DNA of 64,000 bases from Opitutales bacterium (GTDB lineage: Bacteria > Verrucomicrobiota > Verrucomicrobiia > Opitutales > Oceanipulchritudinaceae), in the NCBI GenBank assembly GCA_016932335.1, contig JAFGCZ010000001.1, forward strand, positions 113,714 to 177,713. The letters are read 5' to 3'. The translations under genes were made by a program, and so were the position numbers. Every line of letters starts with the position of its first letter. Position 1 is the stretch's first letter. Below, piece by piece: positions 46,001 through 54,747 of this stretch. The notes below the pieces were generated by a model. The model saw nothing but the letters and a program-made list of their open reading frames with translations. It ran no database searches and was not told the origin of the DNA.

Positions 46001-46634
46001 AATTACCCGGGTGGATATCAGCTACCAGCGGGCGGTGTCCGCCGCCTATGATCCTCTGGCAATGGCCTGTTACAGCGGTTACAGCGGGGGCATGGCCGCC
46101 ATTAAACGTGCTTCAGGAGGGAACGATCTTAAGTGCTATTGGGGCGATACACACGGAGATGCTCCTACAGTGAGAGGACTGGGCGAGGAAATTGATCTGG
46201 CGTTGGCTGCACGAATGAATAACCCGGAGTGGATTGCTGCCAAACTGGAGGAGGGATATATGGGCGTGGCCGATTTGTCCATTTTTGCCAACACACTCTT
46301 TGCCTGGTCGGCAACCACACTTCTGGTGGAAAAAAGGCATTTCGACCGCGTGTATGAGGTACTGGTGGCCGACAACAAAGTCAGTGACCGTCTGAAAGAG
46401 TTGAATCCGCATGCCTTTGAAGAAATCACCCGCCGTCTCATGGAAGCTGCTTCCCGAGAATTGTGGCTGGCGGATGACGATGCCCTTGAAGGCCTGGTGT
46501 CTGCGGCTCTTGAGCTCGAGGGAACCATCGAAGATGATCTGGGTTCTTTCCAGGGGGAAATCCAGGGGGCTTCCGTTAATATCATGACGGAAGAGGATGT
46601 TGAACGCTGGCAATGGAAGAAGGTGATTTCATGA
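43062..46634 (+). CDS. CobN/ChlH-family large subunit B, divergent
   Basis: 1190 residues, start overlapping the previous stop by one base (TAATG). It belongs to another branch than A and C: it has the three-Cys segment RGCYGTKCNGEVC (Cys488, Cys493, Cys498) followed by ILHQPDIPPTHHWLATY, which I recall from archaeal and anaerobe-type CobN. The core motif GKHG/GTHG reads HMGTGSSLDFLPGK (His528, then no second His), NNPGEGTQAKRR reads NSVGEALLAKRR, and FHGGM reads YSGGM (Ser1008). It may be catalytically weak, structural, or bind a different ligand. The frame is intact over its full length. Confidence 0.9.
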   Translation: MYRVVIIFSHNTLARRWVPVKEILSSKGVALQVYGQADAVSHEWLAQADAVYSDVSQQAQAYSELLEYSKTHPGCLFAGSLDLAAETGHAHVAAVDAFKRFLLGAATEDLCNAVRLLLKSTGSLQADIPAPGDPILCGIACPESERLYDTVEAYVGTNTSHLVPILYGRRYWTGGDLGIICELMQAVRESGFIPVPVFCDFTLANKINEPDHPLRLLLDPVKARLAVILNMAVSSVSGKHAPDTLFQLLGVPVLQLIRNYTQTEEEWRIADDSLIPMTYNFSVAQPEILGVIEPQLIACNSEPKTGGETPPAKGVERRLQRLSGRIQRWARLQSIPNSEKRVAVLLSNAPCKGVESTLTLSSGLNSAESAVLLMRRLQTEGYVVEEIPETGDALLQLIRDRKAHCEFRWTHVEHTVEKGGALAFIDETEYNRNFHKLPESVQEAVNNAWDPFPAKAMVHTNSSGNESLVITGLRFGNVSVLIEPKRGCYGTKCNGEVCRILHQPDIPPTHHWLATYWYLQEHFDALVHMGTGSSLDFLPGKRSALTDDCYSEISLGELPRFYPYVMNSVGEALLAKRRGRAVMLSHLSAPLKSVGKTLLLNELEDLHRQWVHAQENNDLKRGTHIAEVLQTRLLETAMIPVGLSGPAFSDVLGELPRRIQAMRSKRLEHGKHVFGSLPDEAALQLYLDEARNTPGFDEQVFRCGLKKCKDEMDHLIEGLNGRFIRSAQAGAISSGRDHLLPTGRNLYAMDLRSIPTPSAWEVGQEMGTLLLRKYLNETGVFPRSIGMTLWSSDVFMSEGEQTAQILWLLGCRPVWDAQGHVKSIEAIPVGELTFKDETGAIRVRPRVDATVRMSGVVRDLLEQVYLLLDDAVVLVAGLDESEEVNYVRAHVLERMQELEGELQQLPLHYRQRLATGRLFTDSPSAYGNGINLAIDASAWKDDKDLANAYINWTGGLCGRGVSEAVGASGTEAVMRCFGKEITRVDISYQRAVSAAYDPLAMACYSGYSGGMAAIKRASGGNDLKCYWGDTHGDAPTVRGLGEEIDLALAARMNNPEWIAAKLEEGYMGVADLSIFANTLFAWSATTLLVEKRHFDRVYEVLVADNKVSDRLKELNPHAFEEITRRLMEAASRELWLADDDALEGLVSAALELEGTIEDDLGSFQGEIQGASVNIMTEEDVERWQWKKVIS

Positions 46635-48592
46635 AGCATCAGACGCGCAACTTATTTCCCTTTGCCGCAGTGCTTGGGCAGGAGCAGATGAAACTGTCTC
46701 TGGTGCTCAATGCCATTCATCCGGGAATCGGGGGTGTTTTGATCCGCGGAGAAAAAGGAACGGCCAAATCGACAGCCGCCAGAGCGCTTTCCGAGCTTTT
46801 ACCGCGCATGGAAAATGCCGTTGGTGAGTCCATCTCCGCTCCGTTTATTGATTTACCACTCAGTGCCACCGAGGATCAGGTGATCGGTTCCATGGATATG
46901 GAGCAGGCCATCGTTTACGGGCGGGCTGTTTTGCAGCCGGGAATCCTTGCCAGAGTCCACTGCGGTATTCTCTATATCGACGAGGTGAACCTCCTGGATG
47001 ACCATTTGGTCGACAGTATCCTTGATGTGGCGTCTACCGGAATCAATGTTATCGAGCGCGAAGGCTTGAGCAGCAGTCATCTCTCTGAATTTGTGCTGGT
47101 CGGAACCATGAACCCTGAAGAAGGGGATTTGAGACCTCAGCTGCTGGATCGGTTTGGTTTGTGCGTGGATATTTCCGGCGAAAAGGACCCGCTGGTTCGC
47201 AAAGCGCTTTTGTTGAGTCGGGAATTGTTCGATGCTGATACATCAGGGTTTCGCCGTCGTTTTGACGATGGCACGGCTCTGCTTCGCCGGCAGATCGGCA
47301 AAGCCAAAGAGCTGCTTGCTGAGGTTCGGATTCCCTCGCACTTGATTCAGTTTATTGCCGAAATTTGTAATCGGAATCATGTTGCCGGCCATCGGGCTGA
47401 TTTAGTAATTGAGCGTGCGGCCTGTGCGCATGCTGCCTGGAAAGAGCGTCTGGAAGTTTCGGTGGAGGATATCACCCTGGTAGCGCCCATGGCTTTGCTG
47501 CACCGTATGAGAAATGCGGATGCCCCCGATATGCCGCCACCACCGCCTCAGCCGGAGAACCGGGAAGACGATCAGAAAGAGGCTGAAGAATCTCCGGAAA
47601 CGGACGATCGCCAGCCGCCTCCGCCCCCGGAATCAGGTGAGGAGGAATCTTCCTCTGGTCAGGATGCCGAGAATTCCGCTGATAATCAGGAGGATGAACG
47701 TGAACTTCCTTTGCCACCGCCACCTTCTGAGTCAATTGAGGAAGTGCATGCGGTTGGAGACTCTTTCAAGGTGAAACGCTTTCGGAAGGACGACCTCAAG
47801 CATGTGCGCAGTGGTTCGGGCCGGCGCAGCCGAACCCGTTCCATGACCCGGCAGGGGCGTTACATCAAAAGCTCGCATCGGGTGGTGAACAACGACCTGG
47901 CCATTGATGCCACGTTGCGGGCTGCCGCACCTTATCAGAAAAGCCGTCATGAGCTTCAGGGGGATGCTCAGGCCATTTACATCATCAAAGCAGATCAGCG
48001 GGGTAAAATTCGCGAGCGCAGGGTTGGTAGCTTTATGCTCTTTGTCGTGGATGCCTCCGGTTCTATGGGGGCTCAAAAACGAATGCAGGAAACCAAAGGC
48101 GCAGTGATGAGTCTCTTGCTGGATGCTTACCAGAAGCGCGATAAAGTGGCTATGATCAGTTTCCGCGGTCGGGAAAGCAGCTTATTGCTTCCGCCGACCA
48201 ATTCGGTGGATATGGCAGCCAAGCTCTTGGAGGAAATGCCGGTGGGAGGGCGCACTCCGCTCCCGCATGCACTGGCCGAAACGGAACGTTTGCTGGAGCG
48301 TGTTCTGCGCAAGGAACCTGCCGTTATTCCCATGGCATTCATTATCACAGATGGGCGAGCCAATGCTGGATTGGACTCGGGTAAACCGCCTCACGAGGAG
48401 GCTCTGTTGATGGCCCGGCGTCTTGGTGCGCTGTTTCCCCAGGTGCACTTTATCGTGATCGATACAGAGCCACAGAACCTCATCAAACTGGGATTGTCCC
48501 GCAAAATTGCGGAAGCCTTGGGGGCGGAATACCTCCAAACAGACGATTTGAAAGCCGAGGACCTGGTCGCCATCAGTAAACAACAAGCCTAG
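46631..48592 (+). CDS. chlD: ChlD/BchD-type AAA+ and VWA chelatase subunit
   Basis: Start at the ATG at 46631, overlapping the previous stop (ATGA); 653 residues. Residues about 1-300 are an AAA+ domain with intact Walker A (GEKGTAKST, 40-48) and Walker B ([11 protein letters not shown], Asp117). Residues about 300-380 are a Pro/Glu/Asp-rich linker with several PPPP runs. Residues about 465-650 are a VWA domain whose MIDAS motif is DASGSMG (Asp474, Ser476, Ser478). In known chelatases this subunit couples the ATPase ring to the large subunit. Walker A is often degenerate in ChlD but intact here. No frameshift site was seen. Confidence 0.93.
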   Translation: MKHQTRNLFPFAAVLGQEQMKLSLVLNAIHPGIGGVLIRGEKGTAKSTAARALSELLPRMENAVGESISAPFIDLPLSATEDQVIGSMDMEQAIVYGRAVLQPGILARVHCGILYIDEVNLLDDHLVDSILDVASTGINVIEREGLSSSHLSEFVLVGTMNPEEGDLRPQLLDRFGLCVDISGEKDPLVRKALLLSRELFDADTSGFRRRFDDGTALLRRQIGKAKELLAEVRIPSHLIQFIAEICNRNHVAGHRADLVIERAACAHAAWKERLEVSVEDITLVAPMALLHRMRNADAPDMPPPPPQPENREDDQKEAEESPETDDRQPPPPPESGEEESSSGQDAENSADNQEDERELPLPPPPSESIEEVHAVGDSFKVKRFRKDDLKHVRSGSGRRSRTRSMTRQGRYIKSSHRVVNNDLAIDATLRAAAPYQKSRHELQGDAQAIYIIKADQRGKIRERRVGSFMLFVVDASGSMGAQKRMQETKGAVMSLLLDAYQKRDKVAMISFRGRESSLLLPPTNSVDMAAKLLEEMPVGGRTPLPHALAETERLLERVLRKEPAVIPMAFIITDGRANAGLDSGKPPHEEALLMARRLGALFPQVHFIVIDTEPQNLIKLGLSRKIAEALGAEYLQTDDLKAEDLVAISKQQA

Positions 48593-48598
48593 TATTTT

Positions 48599-49588
48599 AT
48601 GAAAAAAGTAACCTTTCCATTTACTGCCATTGTCGGGCAGGAACAGATGAAACAGGCCCTGATTCTCAACGTAATCAATCCCGGGCTTTCCGGGGTGCTT
48701 ATTCGTGGAGAAAAAGGAACGGCCAAATCGACTGCCGTACGTGCTTTGGCGGAAATTCTTCCGGAGATTGAAGTGGTTGACGGATGCCCCTACCAGAGCG
48801 ATCCCCATAAGGCAGACAGTCTCAGCCCTTATTGCCGGGAACTGCTCGAAAAGGGCGAGAACCTCAAAAGCCATTTCCGCAAGATTACGGTTACAGAGTT
48901 GCCCATCAGCGCCACAGAGGACCGTGTGGTGGGAACGCTCGACTTGGAGCATGCTCTCAAGCACGGGAAGAAGAAAGTCGAACCGGGTATTCTGGCTGCG
49001 GCCAACCGGGGCATTCTTTATGTCGACGAGGTGAATCTGTTGGACGACCACGTGGTGGACGTTCTCCTGGACTCTGCGGCCATGGGCGTGAACACGATTG
49101 AGCGAGAGGGGATCAGTTTCTCCCATCAGGCGCGTTTTACGCTGGTGGGGACAATGAATCCCGAAGAGGGCGAGTTGAGACCTCAGCTGTTAGACCGTTT
49201 CGGGCTTTGTGTAACGATCGAAGGGTTGCGCGACCCGAAACAGCGCATTGAAGTTATTCAACGGCGCATGGCCTTTGAAGCGGATCCTGAGGCATATGTG
49301 ATTTCCTGCCGGAAGGATTCAGAGGCCCTTACCGAGCGTATTCGTAAAGCCATCGAATTGCTTCCCTCTGTGAATGTGGGAGACGAGATGCTCGATGATA
49401 TCGTTCATCGCTCGCTCAATGCAGGAGTCGATGGACACCGCAGCGACATCATTATTCTGAAAACGGCTAAAACACTGGCGGCCTGGCGGGGGAGGATTCA
49501 AGTGGAATCGGTCGATATCGATAGTGCCGCCGATCTGGCTCTGCCTCACCGTATGCGCCGTAAACCATTTCAAGAAATTAACGCCTGA
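48599..49588 (+). CDS. chlI: ChlI/BchI-type AAA+ chelatase subunit
   Basis: 329 residues. Walker [10 protein letters not shown] (residues 37-45), Walker [12 protein letters not shown] (Asp143), the ChlI insertion around residues 60-95 ([20 protein letters not shown]), and [12 protein letters not shown] as arginine-finger region. It forms the ATPase ring of Mg- or Co-chelatases. The start is six bases after the chlD stop. The Walker A regions of chlD and chlI share an identical 26-base stretch (46748-46773 and 48707-48732), pointing to duplication or gene conversion. Confidence 0.95.
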   Translation: MKKVTFPFTAIVGQEQMKQALILNVINPGLSGVLIRGEKGTAKSTAVRALAEILPEIEVVDGCPYQSDPHKADSLSPYCRELLEKGENLKSHFRKITVTELPISATEDRVVGTLDLEHALKHGKKKVEPGILAAANRGILYVDEVNLLDDHVVDVLLDSAAMGVNTIEREGISFSHQARFTLVGTMNPEEGELRPQLLDRFGLCVTIEGLRDPKQRIEVIQRRMAFEADPEAYVISCRKDSEALTERIRKAIELLPSVNVGDEMLDDIVHRSLNAGVDGHRSDIIILKTAKTLAAWRGRIQVESVDIDSAADLALPHRMRRKPFQEINA

Positions 49589-49602
49589 AGAGACCTGACT
49601 TT

Positions 49603-50694
49603 ATGAAAAGTACTTTTAAAAAGACACCTGTTACGATTATCACCGGATTCCTCGGCAGCGGAAAGTCCACGCTTTTGATGCATTTGCTCACCGAAAGCAA
49701 ATCCCGGAGAATAGCTGTGATTGTCAATGAATTCGGGGAAATTGGAATCGACGGAAATCTGATCAAGAGCACCTGCCAATGCGATGAAAGCAGCCTGGTT
49801 GAATTAAAGAACGGGTGTGTTTGCTGCACCGTTCAGGAAGAATTCCTGCCTACAATGAAAAAGCTGCTGCAGGAGGAAGTTCCCTTTGATCACATTGTTG
49901 TGGAAACGTCCGGCCTGGCTCTTCCAAAACCTTTATTGAAGGCTGTTAACTGGCCTGACTTAAAGCCGCTGCTGACCATTGATTCGGTGATTACGGTTGT
50001 CGATGCCGATGGATTGGCCACCGGGGAGATTTGTGACCGTGATGCCGTTCAAAAGCAAAGGGAAGCCGACAGTAATTTGGATCACGAGACTCCGATTGAA
50101 GAGCTGTTTGAAGATCAGCTCAGTTGTGCCGATCTGGTGGTGTTAACCAAGTGCGATTTAATTTCTGCTGAGCGTTTGCAGACGGTTTATGCCAGTATTC
50201 GAGAAAGACTTCGCCCAAATGTTAAGGTTATTGAAGTCGAACGAGGACGTCTTGATCCTGACATCGCTCTTGGAGTCGGAGCCGGTGCCGAAGACGATTT
50301 GAATCGTCGTCATTCTAAACACGACGAACACCACCACCACCATCACGACGACCATGACCATGATCACGATCATCATGCGCATCACCATCACCACCACGAT
50401 CATCATCACGATGATTCCATTCGCACGATTTTACTGGATATGGGGACAGTAGAAGATCCGTCCCATCTGGTGGAGCAGTTGAGGGAGCTTTGCCGCCGTT
50501 TTGAGATCTACCGCATCAAAGGTTTTGTCTCTGTTCAGGGCAAGGCCATGCGATTGGTCCTGCAAGGGGTTGGAATGCGTTTTGAGACCTATTTTGATCG
50601 TCCCTGGGCTGCCGATGAAGAACGTAAGACGCACTTGGTGGTTATCGGCCACGAACTCTATGAAGAGGCATTGAAAGCACATTTGGATAACTGA
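49603..50694 (+). CDS. CobW/COG0523 GTPase with His-rich region
   Basis: 363 residues, metallochaperone GTPase family. The P-loop GFLGSGKS is at residues 15-22, the metal-binding GCVCC at 71-75, and LTKCDLI supplies the guanine-specificity segment. Residues about 238-273 carry a region very rich in His and Asp with six-His runs, expected to bind Zn, Co or Ni, before the C-terminal CobW domain (VSVQGKAMRLVLQGVGMRFE). In cobalamin operons CobW is linked to cobalt delivery to CobN. It is 14 bases after chlI and 2 bases before the third large subunit. Confidence 0.95.
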   Translation: MKSTFKKTPVTIITGFLGSGKSTLLMHLLTESKSRRIAVIVNEFGEIGIDGNLIKSTCQCDESSLVELKNGCVCCTVQEEFLPTMKKLLQEEVPFDHIVVETSGLALPKPLLKAVNWPDLKPLLTIDSVITVVDADGLATGEICDRDAVQKQREADSNLDHETPIEELFEDQLSCADLVVLTKCDLISAERLQTVYASIRERLRPNVKVIEVERGRLDPDIALGVGAGAEDDLNRRHSKHDEHHHHHHDDHDHDHDHHAHHHHHHDHHHDDSIRTILLDMGTVEDPSHLVEQLRELCRRFEIYRIKGFVSVQGKAMRLVLQGVGMRFETYFDRPWAADEERKTHLVVIGHELYEEALKAHLDN

Positions 50695-50696
50695 CC

Positions 50697-53600
50697 GTGC
50701 ATATGATTCGCAGCATTCCCGGCGGATGGAACCCCGGGAATGAGGGTATCTTTGAGGTGGATCAATCCCCGGGAGATATCCTCTTTCTTTCATCTGGAGA
50801 CACCGAGTTGATGGCTTGTGTTGCTGCATGGCAGGAACTCAGTAGAGAATCGGAGCAGGCATTGCCTACGCTGCGTTGCAGCAACCTTGGTTATCTGAAG
50901 CAGGAATTAACCATTGATAAATACTTGGATGATGTGGTGGCACATTGCCGATTGGTCGTGGTTCGTCTCTTGGGTGGCGTTGCCTATTACCGCTATCTGG
51001 TGGAGCAGTTGTGCATTCTCTGTGAGGCCAGTAAGATTCCCCTGATTCTCCTTCCGGGGCATAATGAGCCCGATCCCGAGCTCGCCGAACTTTCCTGCTT
51101 CCTTCATGTTGAGAGCTATCCGAAATTGTGGACCTGCTTTACCGAGGGTGGGGTATCCCATCTGAAAAATGCCCTCAAACTCCTGTGCAATGCCTACTGG
51201 GGCTTTGCTTTTTCTATGGATGAAACGGAACGGGTACCGGATTGTTTTTGCTATCACCCGGACTCAGGATTGCAGATCCCGGAGGTAGAAGAAGAGTGGG
51301 TTGCAGTGATTGCCTATCGGGCGCATTACTTGTCTCGCAATCTGGCGCCTTTCGATCAGTTGTGTAGCCGTCTGGAGGCTCTTGGGCAGCGTACCTTTTG
51401 CGTCTTTGTCCACACATTGCGCGATCATGCCGCCTTGGAGGAACTGATGCATCAGATGACGGATGATGGCCGAAGGAGAATCGGTTGCATCCTCAATACC
51501 ACCAGCTTTTCCACCAAATCCATCAATTCGCCCGATTCCGAAGACTTTCTTCTTGGCCGCTTGGATGTGCCCATCTTGCAGGGCATAATGGCATCGACTA
51601 CAGAGGAAATTTGGCGGGAGGGCAGCTTCGGCCTTCCTCCGACTGATATTGCCATGAACGTGGCCTTGCCTGAGATCGATGGGCGTATCATTACCACGGC
51701 TTTATCCTTTAAGTCGGATTTACAGAGGGACGAAGCAACGGACAGTGATTTGACGCATTATGTCCCACATGAAGAGGGGATACTGTCCATCGTTGCTCAG
51801 ATTCAGGCTTGGATGCGTTTGCGCAGGCTGGAGAATCGGGAAAAGCATCTGGCAGTGATTTTGCCCAATTATCCGAACAAGGATGCCCGTTTGGCCAATG
51901 GGGTAGGCCTGGATACGCCTGAAAGCACGACTGAGATATTGAAAGCCTTGTTTGCTGCAGGATATGAACTGGAAGCGGAGTTTCCGCAGAGTTCAGGAAC
52001 GCTGATGGATCGCCTTACTCGAAACGTGACCAATGATCACGCTTTGCTTACCTTAAAGCAGTGTGAGGTTGTTTTAGATCATGACGTGTTCCTTACCTTT
52101 CTGAACGAATTTCCTTCTCCCTTGAAAGCGCTGATTACGGAGAAGTGGGGCGCTCCTGAGCAAGATCCTTACTTTTTCTGTGGCAAATGGAAACTATCCG
52201 GTTTTGTTTCGGGAAATGTCTTTATCGCCATTCAACCGTCCCGCGGGTTCAATCTAAATCCATCCGAAGCTTATCACTGCCCTGAGTTGCCGCCGCCCTG
52301 GTATTATCTGGCATTTTACTGTTATGTTCGTACCTGTTTTTGCGCAGATGCAGTGATTCATGTGGGCAAACACGGAAACTTGGAATGGCTTCCCGGGAAG
52401 AGCGTGGCGCTTGGACTTCAGGACAGTTTTCCCAACGCCATTTTCGGAGATCTTCCTCATTTCTATCCATTTATTGTCAACGATCCGGGAGAGGGTACGC
52501 AGGCAAAACGCCGCAGTCATGCCGTGATTATTGACCATCTGACTCCACCGTTGACCCGTGCAGAAACGTATGGAGCGCTTCAGGAAATGGAGCACCTGAT
52601 TGATGAATACTACGAGGCTGTTACGCTTGATCCCAACCGTGCCGGTTTGTTGCGTTCTCAGATACTCGATCTGGTGGAGCAGACGAAGCTCAATCTTGAT
52701 TTGGAGCTCAACCCGGAGGATATGGATGGCTTGCTGTTTAAGCTGGATGGGTACCTTTGTGAACTCAAGGAAGCGCAGATTAGGGATGGGTTGCATATCT
52801 TGGGAAAAGCTCCTGGCGGAGCCCAGATGACGGATTTACTGATTGCCTTGCATCGCTTGCCGCAGGGGTCCTGTCCCAGTATTCTCAGAGCGCTCGCTTC
52901 CGATTATGAATTGCCGTTTGATCCTCTGAACTGTGAGTATGCTGAACCGGCTACGGTGGGCCGTATTGATGCTTTGCAACAATGCCGAACATGGGGCGAT
53001 GTTGTTGCCGCCCTGGAAGAGCAGCTGGTGGAATTTGTCAATGCGAGCTTGTCGGGGGATCATCCATGTTCCGGTTTACCGCAGGTGAATTCAGTCCTTC
53101 AAACTCTCCGAGATAAGACCTATCCTCTGGTTGGTGGAGTGCGGGGAGAGATTGATGCCCTGCTTCATGGATTGAACGGGCAATATATTCCTTCCGGACC
53201 AAGTGGTGCCCCCACTCGTGGACGTATGGACGTATTGCCGACCGGACGTAACTTTTATTCTGTTGATTTACGGGCAGTGCCCACGCAGGCGGCTTGCGAA
53301 TTGGGCTGGCGCAGTGCGGAGTTGCTGATCCAGCGCTACCTGCAGGAGCAGGGCGAATACCCCGAGAGTGTCGGTCTTTCGGTTTGGGGCACGGCTACGA
53401 TGCGTACCGGCGGGGACGATATTGCGCAGGCCCTGGCCTTGATGGGGGTGCGCCCGGTTTGGCAGAAGTCCAACCGCAGGGTTATCGATTTTGAGGTAAT
53501 TTCCATTCAGCAGTTGGGGCGCCCCAGAGTCGATGTAACGCTTCGCATTTCCGGTTTGTTCCGCGATGCCTTTCCCGATTTGATTTCCCTATTCAACGCC

Positions 53601-54458
53601 GCTGTAAAGAAAGTGGCCGAAGAAGAAGAGCCGAATGAGTATAACCCCATTCGCAGGAGGGTTCTTGAGGAACAGCAGGAATGGATTGCCCGTGGGCTTT
53701 CCGAGTCGGTGGCCCAGCGCAGAGCTCTCTTCCGGGTTTTTGGATCGAAGCCGGGAGCCTATGGCGCTGGTCTTCAGGAACTTATGAACGGGCATAACTG
53801 GAGTGGTCGGGAGGACTTGGCTAATGTCTATCTGCAATGGGGAGGGTATGCCTATGAACAGCATAACCGATGGGAGTCGGCTCACGAAGTGTTTAGAACC
53901 CGCTTGGGGAAAGCGCAGATTATCCTACAAAATCAGGATAATCGGGAGCATGACCTGCTAGATTCAGATGATTATTACCAGTTTCATGGGGGAATGGCCA
54001 ATGCCGCCTCTGTTTTTGGCGAAAACGAAAAACAGATCTATTTCGGAGACCACTCCAGACCGGAAAATCCACGTATGAAGACCCTTCGGGAGGAAATCCT
54101 CAAAGTATACCGATCTCGGGTGGTCAATCCGAAGTGGATTTCCGGAGTGCGACGGCACGGCTATAAGGGCGCCTTTGAGATGGCGGCCACTGTAGATTAC
54201 TTGTTTGGCTATGATGCCACTACCGGAGTGGTCGAAGATTTTATCTACGAGGGCATTGCCCGCACCTATTTACTGGATCTGGAGAACCGGGCATTTCTCG
54301 AAAAAAGCAATCCCTGGGCCTTGCGTGATATGAGCGAACGCTTACTGGAGGCCTCTCAGAGAGGACTTTGGAAGGAACCCGATCCGGATACACTCAATCA
54401 TTTACAAACGCTTATGCTCGAATCTGAAGGCCTGGTCGAAGATCAGTTTGAAGAATGA
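50697..54458 (+). CDS. cobN: CobN/ChlH-family large subunit C, canonical CobN type
   Basis: 1253 residues from the GTG at 50697; an ATG at 50703 is equally possible. It starts like typical CobN (IPGGWNPGNEGIFEVDQSPGDILFLSSGDTEL). Conserved motifs are all kept: VIHVGKHGNLEWLPGK (His555, His559), NDPGEGTQAKRRSHAVIIDHLTPPL, DVLPTGRNFYSVDLRAVPT, HDLLDSDDYYQFHGGM (His1097) and NPKWISGVRRHGYKGAFE. This copy is therefore the best candidate for a working cobaltochelatase subunit. It is the last gene of the operon, 2 bases after the CobW-type gene; no clear terminator follows. Confidence 0.93.
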   Translation: MHMIRSIPGGWNPGNEGIFEVDQSPGDILFLSSGDTELMACVAAWQELSRESEQALPTLRCSNLGYLKQELTIDKYLDDVVAHCRLVVVRLLGGVAYYRYLVEQLCILCEASKIPLILLPGHNEPDPELAELSCFLHVESYPKLWTCFTEGGVSHLKNALKLLCNAYWGFAFSMDETERVPDCFCYHPDSGLQIPEVEEEWVAVIAYRAHYLSRNLAPFDQLCSRLEALGQRTFCVFVHTLRDHAALEELMHQMTDDGRRRIGCILNTTSFSTKSINSPDSEDFLLGRLDVPILQGIMASTTEEIWREGSFGLPPTDIAMNVALPEIDGRIITTALSFKSDLQRDEATDSDLTHYVPHEEGILSIVAQIQAWMRLRRLENREKHLAVILPNYPNKDARLANGVGLDTPESTTEILKALFAAGYELEAEFPQSSGTLMDRLTRNVTNDHALLTLKQCEVVLDHDVFLTFLNEFPSPLKALITEKWGAPEQDPYFFCGKWKLSGFVSGNVFIAIQPSRGFNLNPSEAYHCPELPPPWYYLAFYCYVRTCFCADAVIHVGKHGNLEWLPGKSVALGLQDSFPNAIFGDLPHFYPFIVNDPGEGTQAKRRSHAVIIDHLTPPLTRAETYGALQEMEHLIDEYYEAVTLDPNRAGLLRSQILDLVEQTKLNLDLELNPEDMDGLLFKLDGYLCELKEAQIRDGLHILGKAPGGAQMTDLLIALHRLPQGSCPSILRALASDYELPFDPLNCEYAEPATVGRIDALQQCRTWGDVVAALEEQLVEFVNASLSGDHPCSGLPQVNSVLQTLRDKTYPLVGGVRGEIDALLHGLNGQYIPSGPSGAPTRGRMDVLPTGRNFYSVDLRAVPTQAACELGWRSAELLIQRYLQEQGEYPESVGLSVWGTATMRTGGDDIAQALALMGVRPVWQKSNRRVIDFEVISIQQLGRPRVDVTLRISGLFRDAFPDLISLFNAAVKKVAEEEEPNEYNPIRRRVLEEQQEWIARGLSESVAQRRALFRVFGSKPGAYGAGLQELMNGHNWSGREDLANVYLQWGGYAYEQHNRWESAHEVFRTRLGKAQIILQNQDNREHDLLDSDDYYQFHGGMANAASVFGENEKQIYFGDHSRPENPRMKTLREEILKVYRSRVVNPKWISGVRRHGYKGAFEMAATVDYLFGYDATTGVVEDFIYEGIARTYLLDLENRAFLEKSNPWALRDMSERLLEASQRGLWKEPDPDTLNHLQTLMLESEGLVEDQFEE

Positions 54459-54747
54459 AGGATAGGCTTTTGCAAACCTCTTGATTCATAAGACACTGGT
54501 GTTGAGACCGTTTTTACGCTCCTCTTTGATGTGGGCTTGGTTTTCAGTCAAGTGAGCCATGGGCGTTTTTTCGGTTTTCTTTTGCGCCTGCTTTATGCCA
54601 TCTTCCTCTACATCCATTATTTGTCGTAAATCTTTACTCTATGCAGGTCTGTGACTTACTGGAGGTGTTGCTTGACTCACCCATGCAAATCTGTACTACC
54701 AACACAACCACATTGGAATTTTTTAATTATCCATTCTGGAAAAGACC

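Noticed and set aside
46631-48592. Programmed frameshift in chlD giving a short subunit
   Set aside because: Such a signal is known in some chlD genes, but no slippery A-run lies near the end of the AAA+ domain, and a separate chlI gene is already present.
48182-49126. 314-codon frame antisense to chlD and chlI
   Set aside because: It spans two well supported genes on the other strand and has no signature.
50330-50415. CAC/CAT/GAC-rich tract as a DNA repeat or CRISPR
   Set aside because: It is coding sequence for the His/Asp-rich part of the CobW-type protein; units are irregular and in frame.
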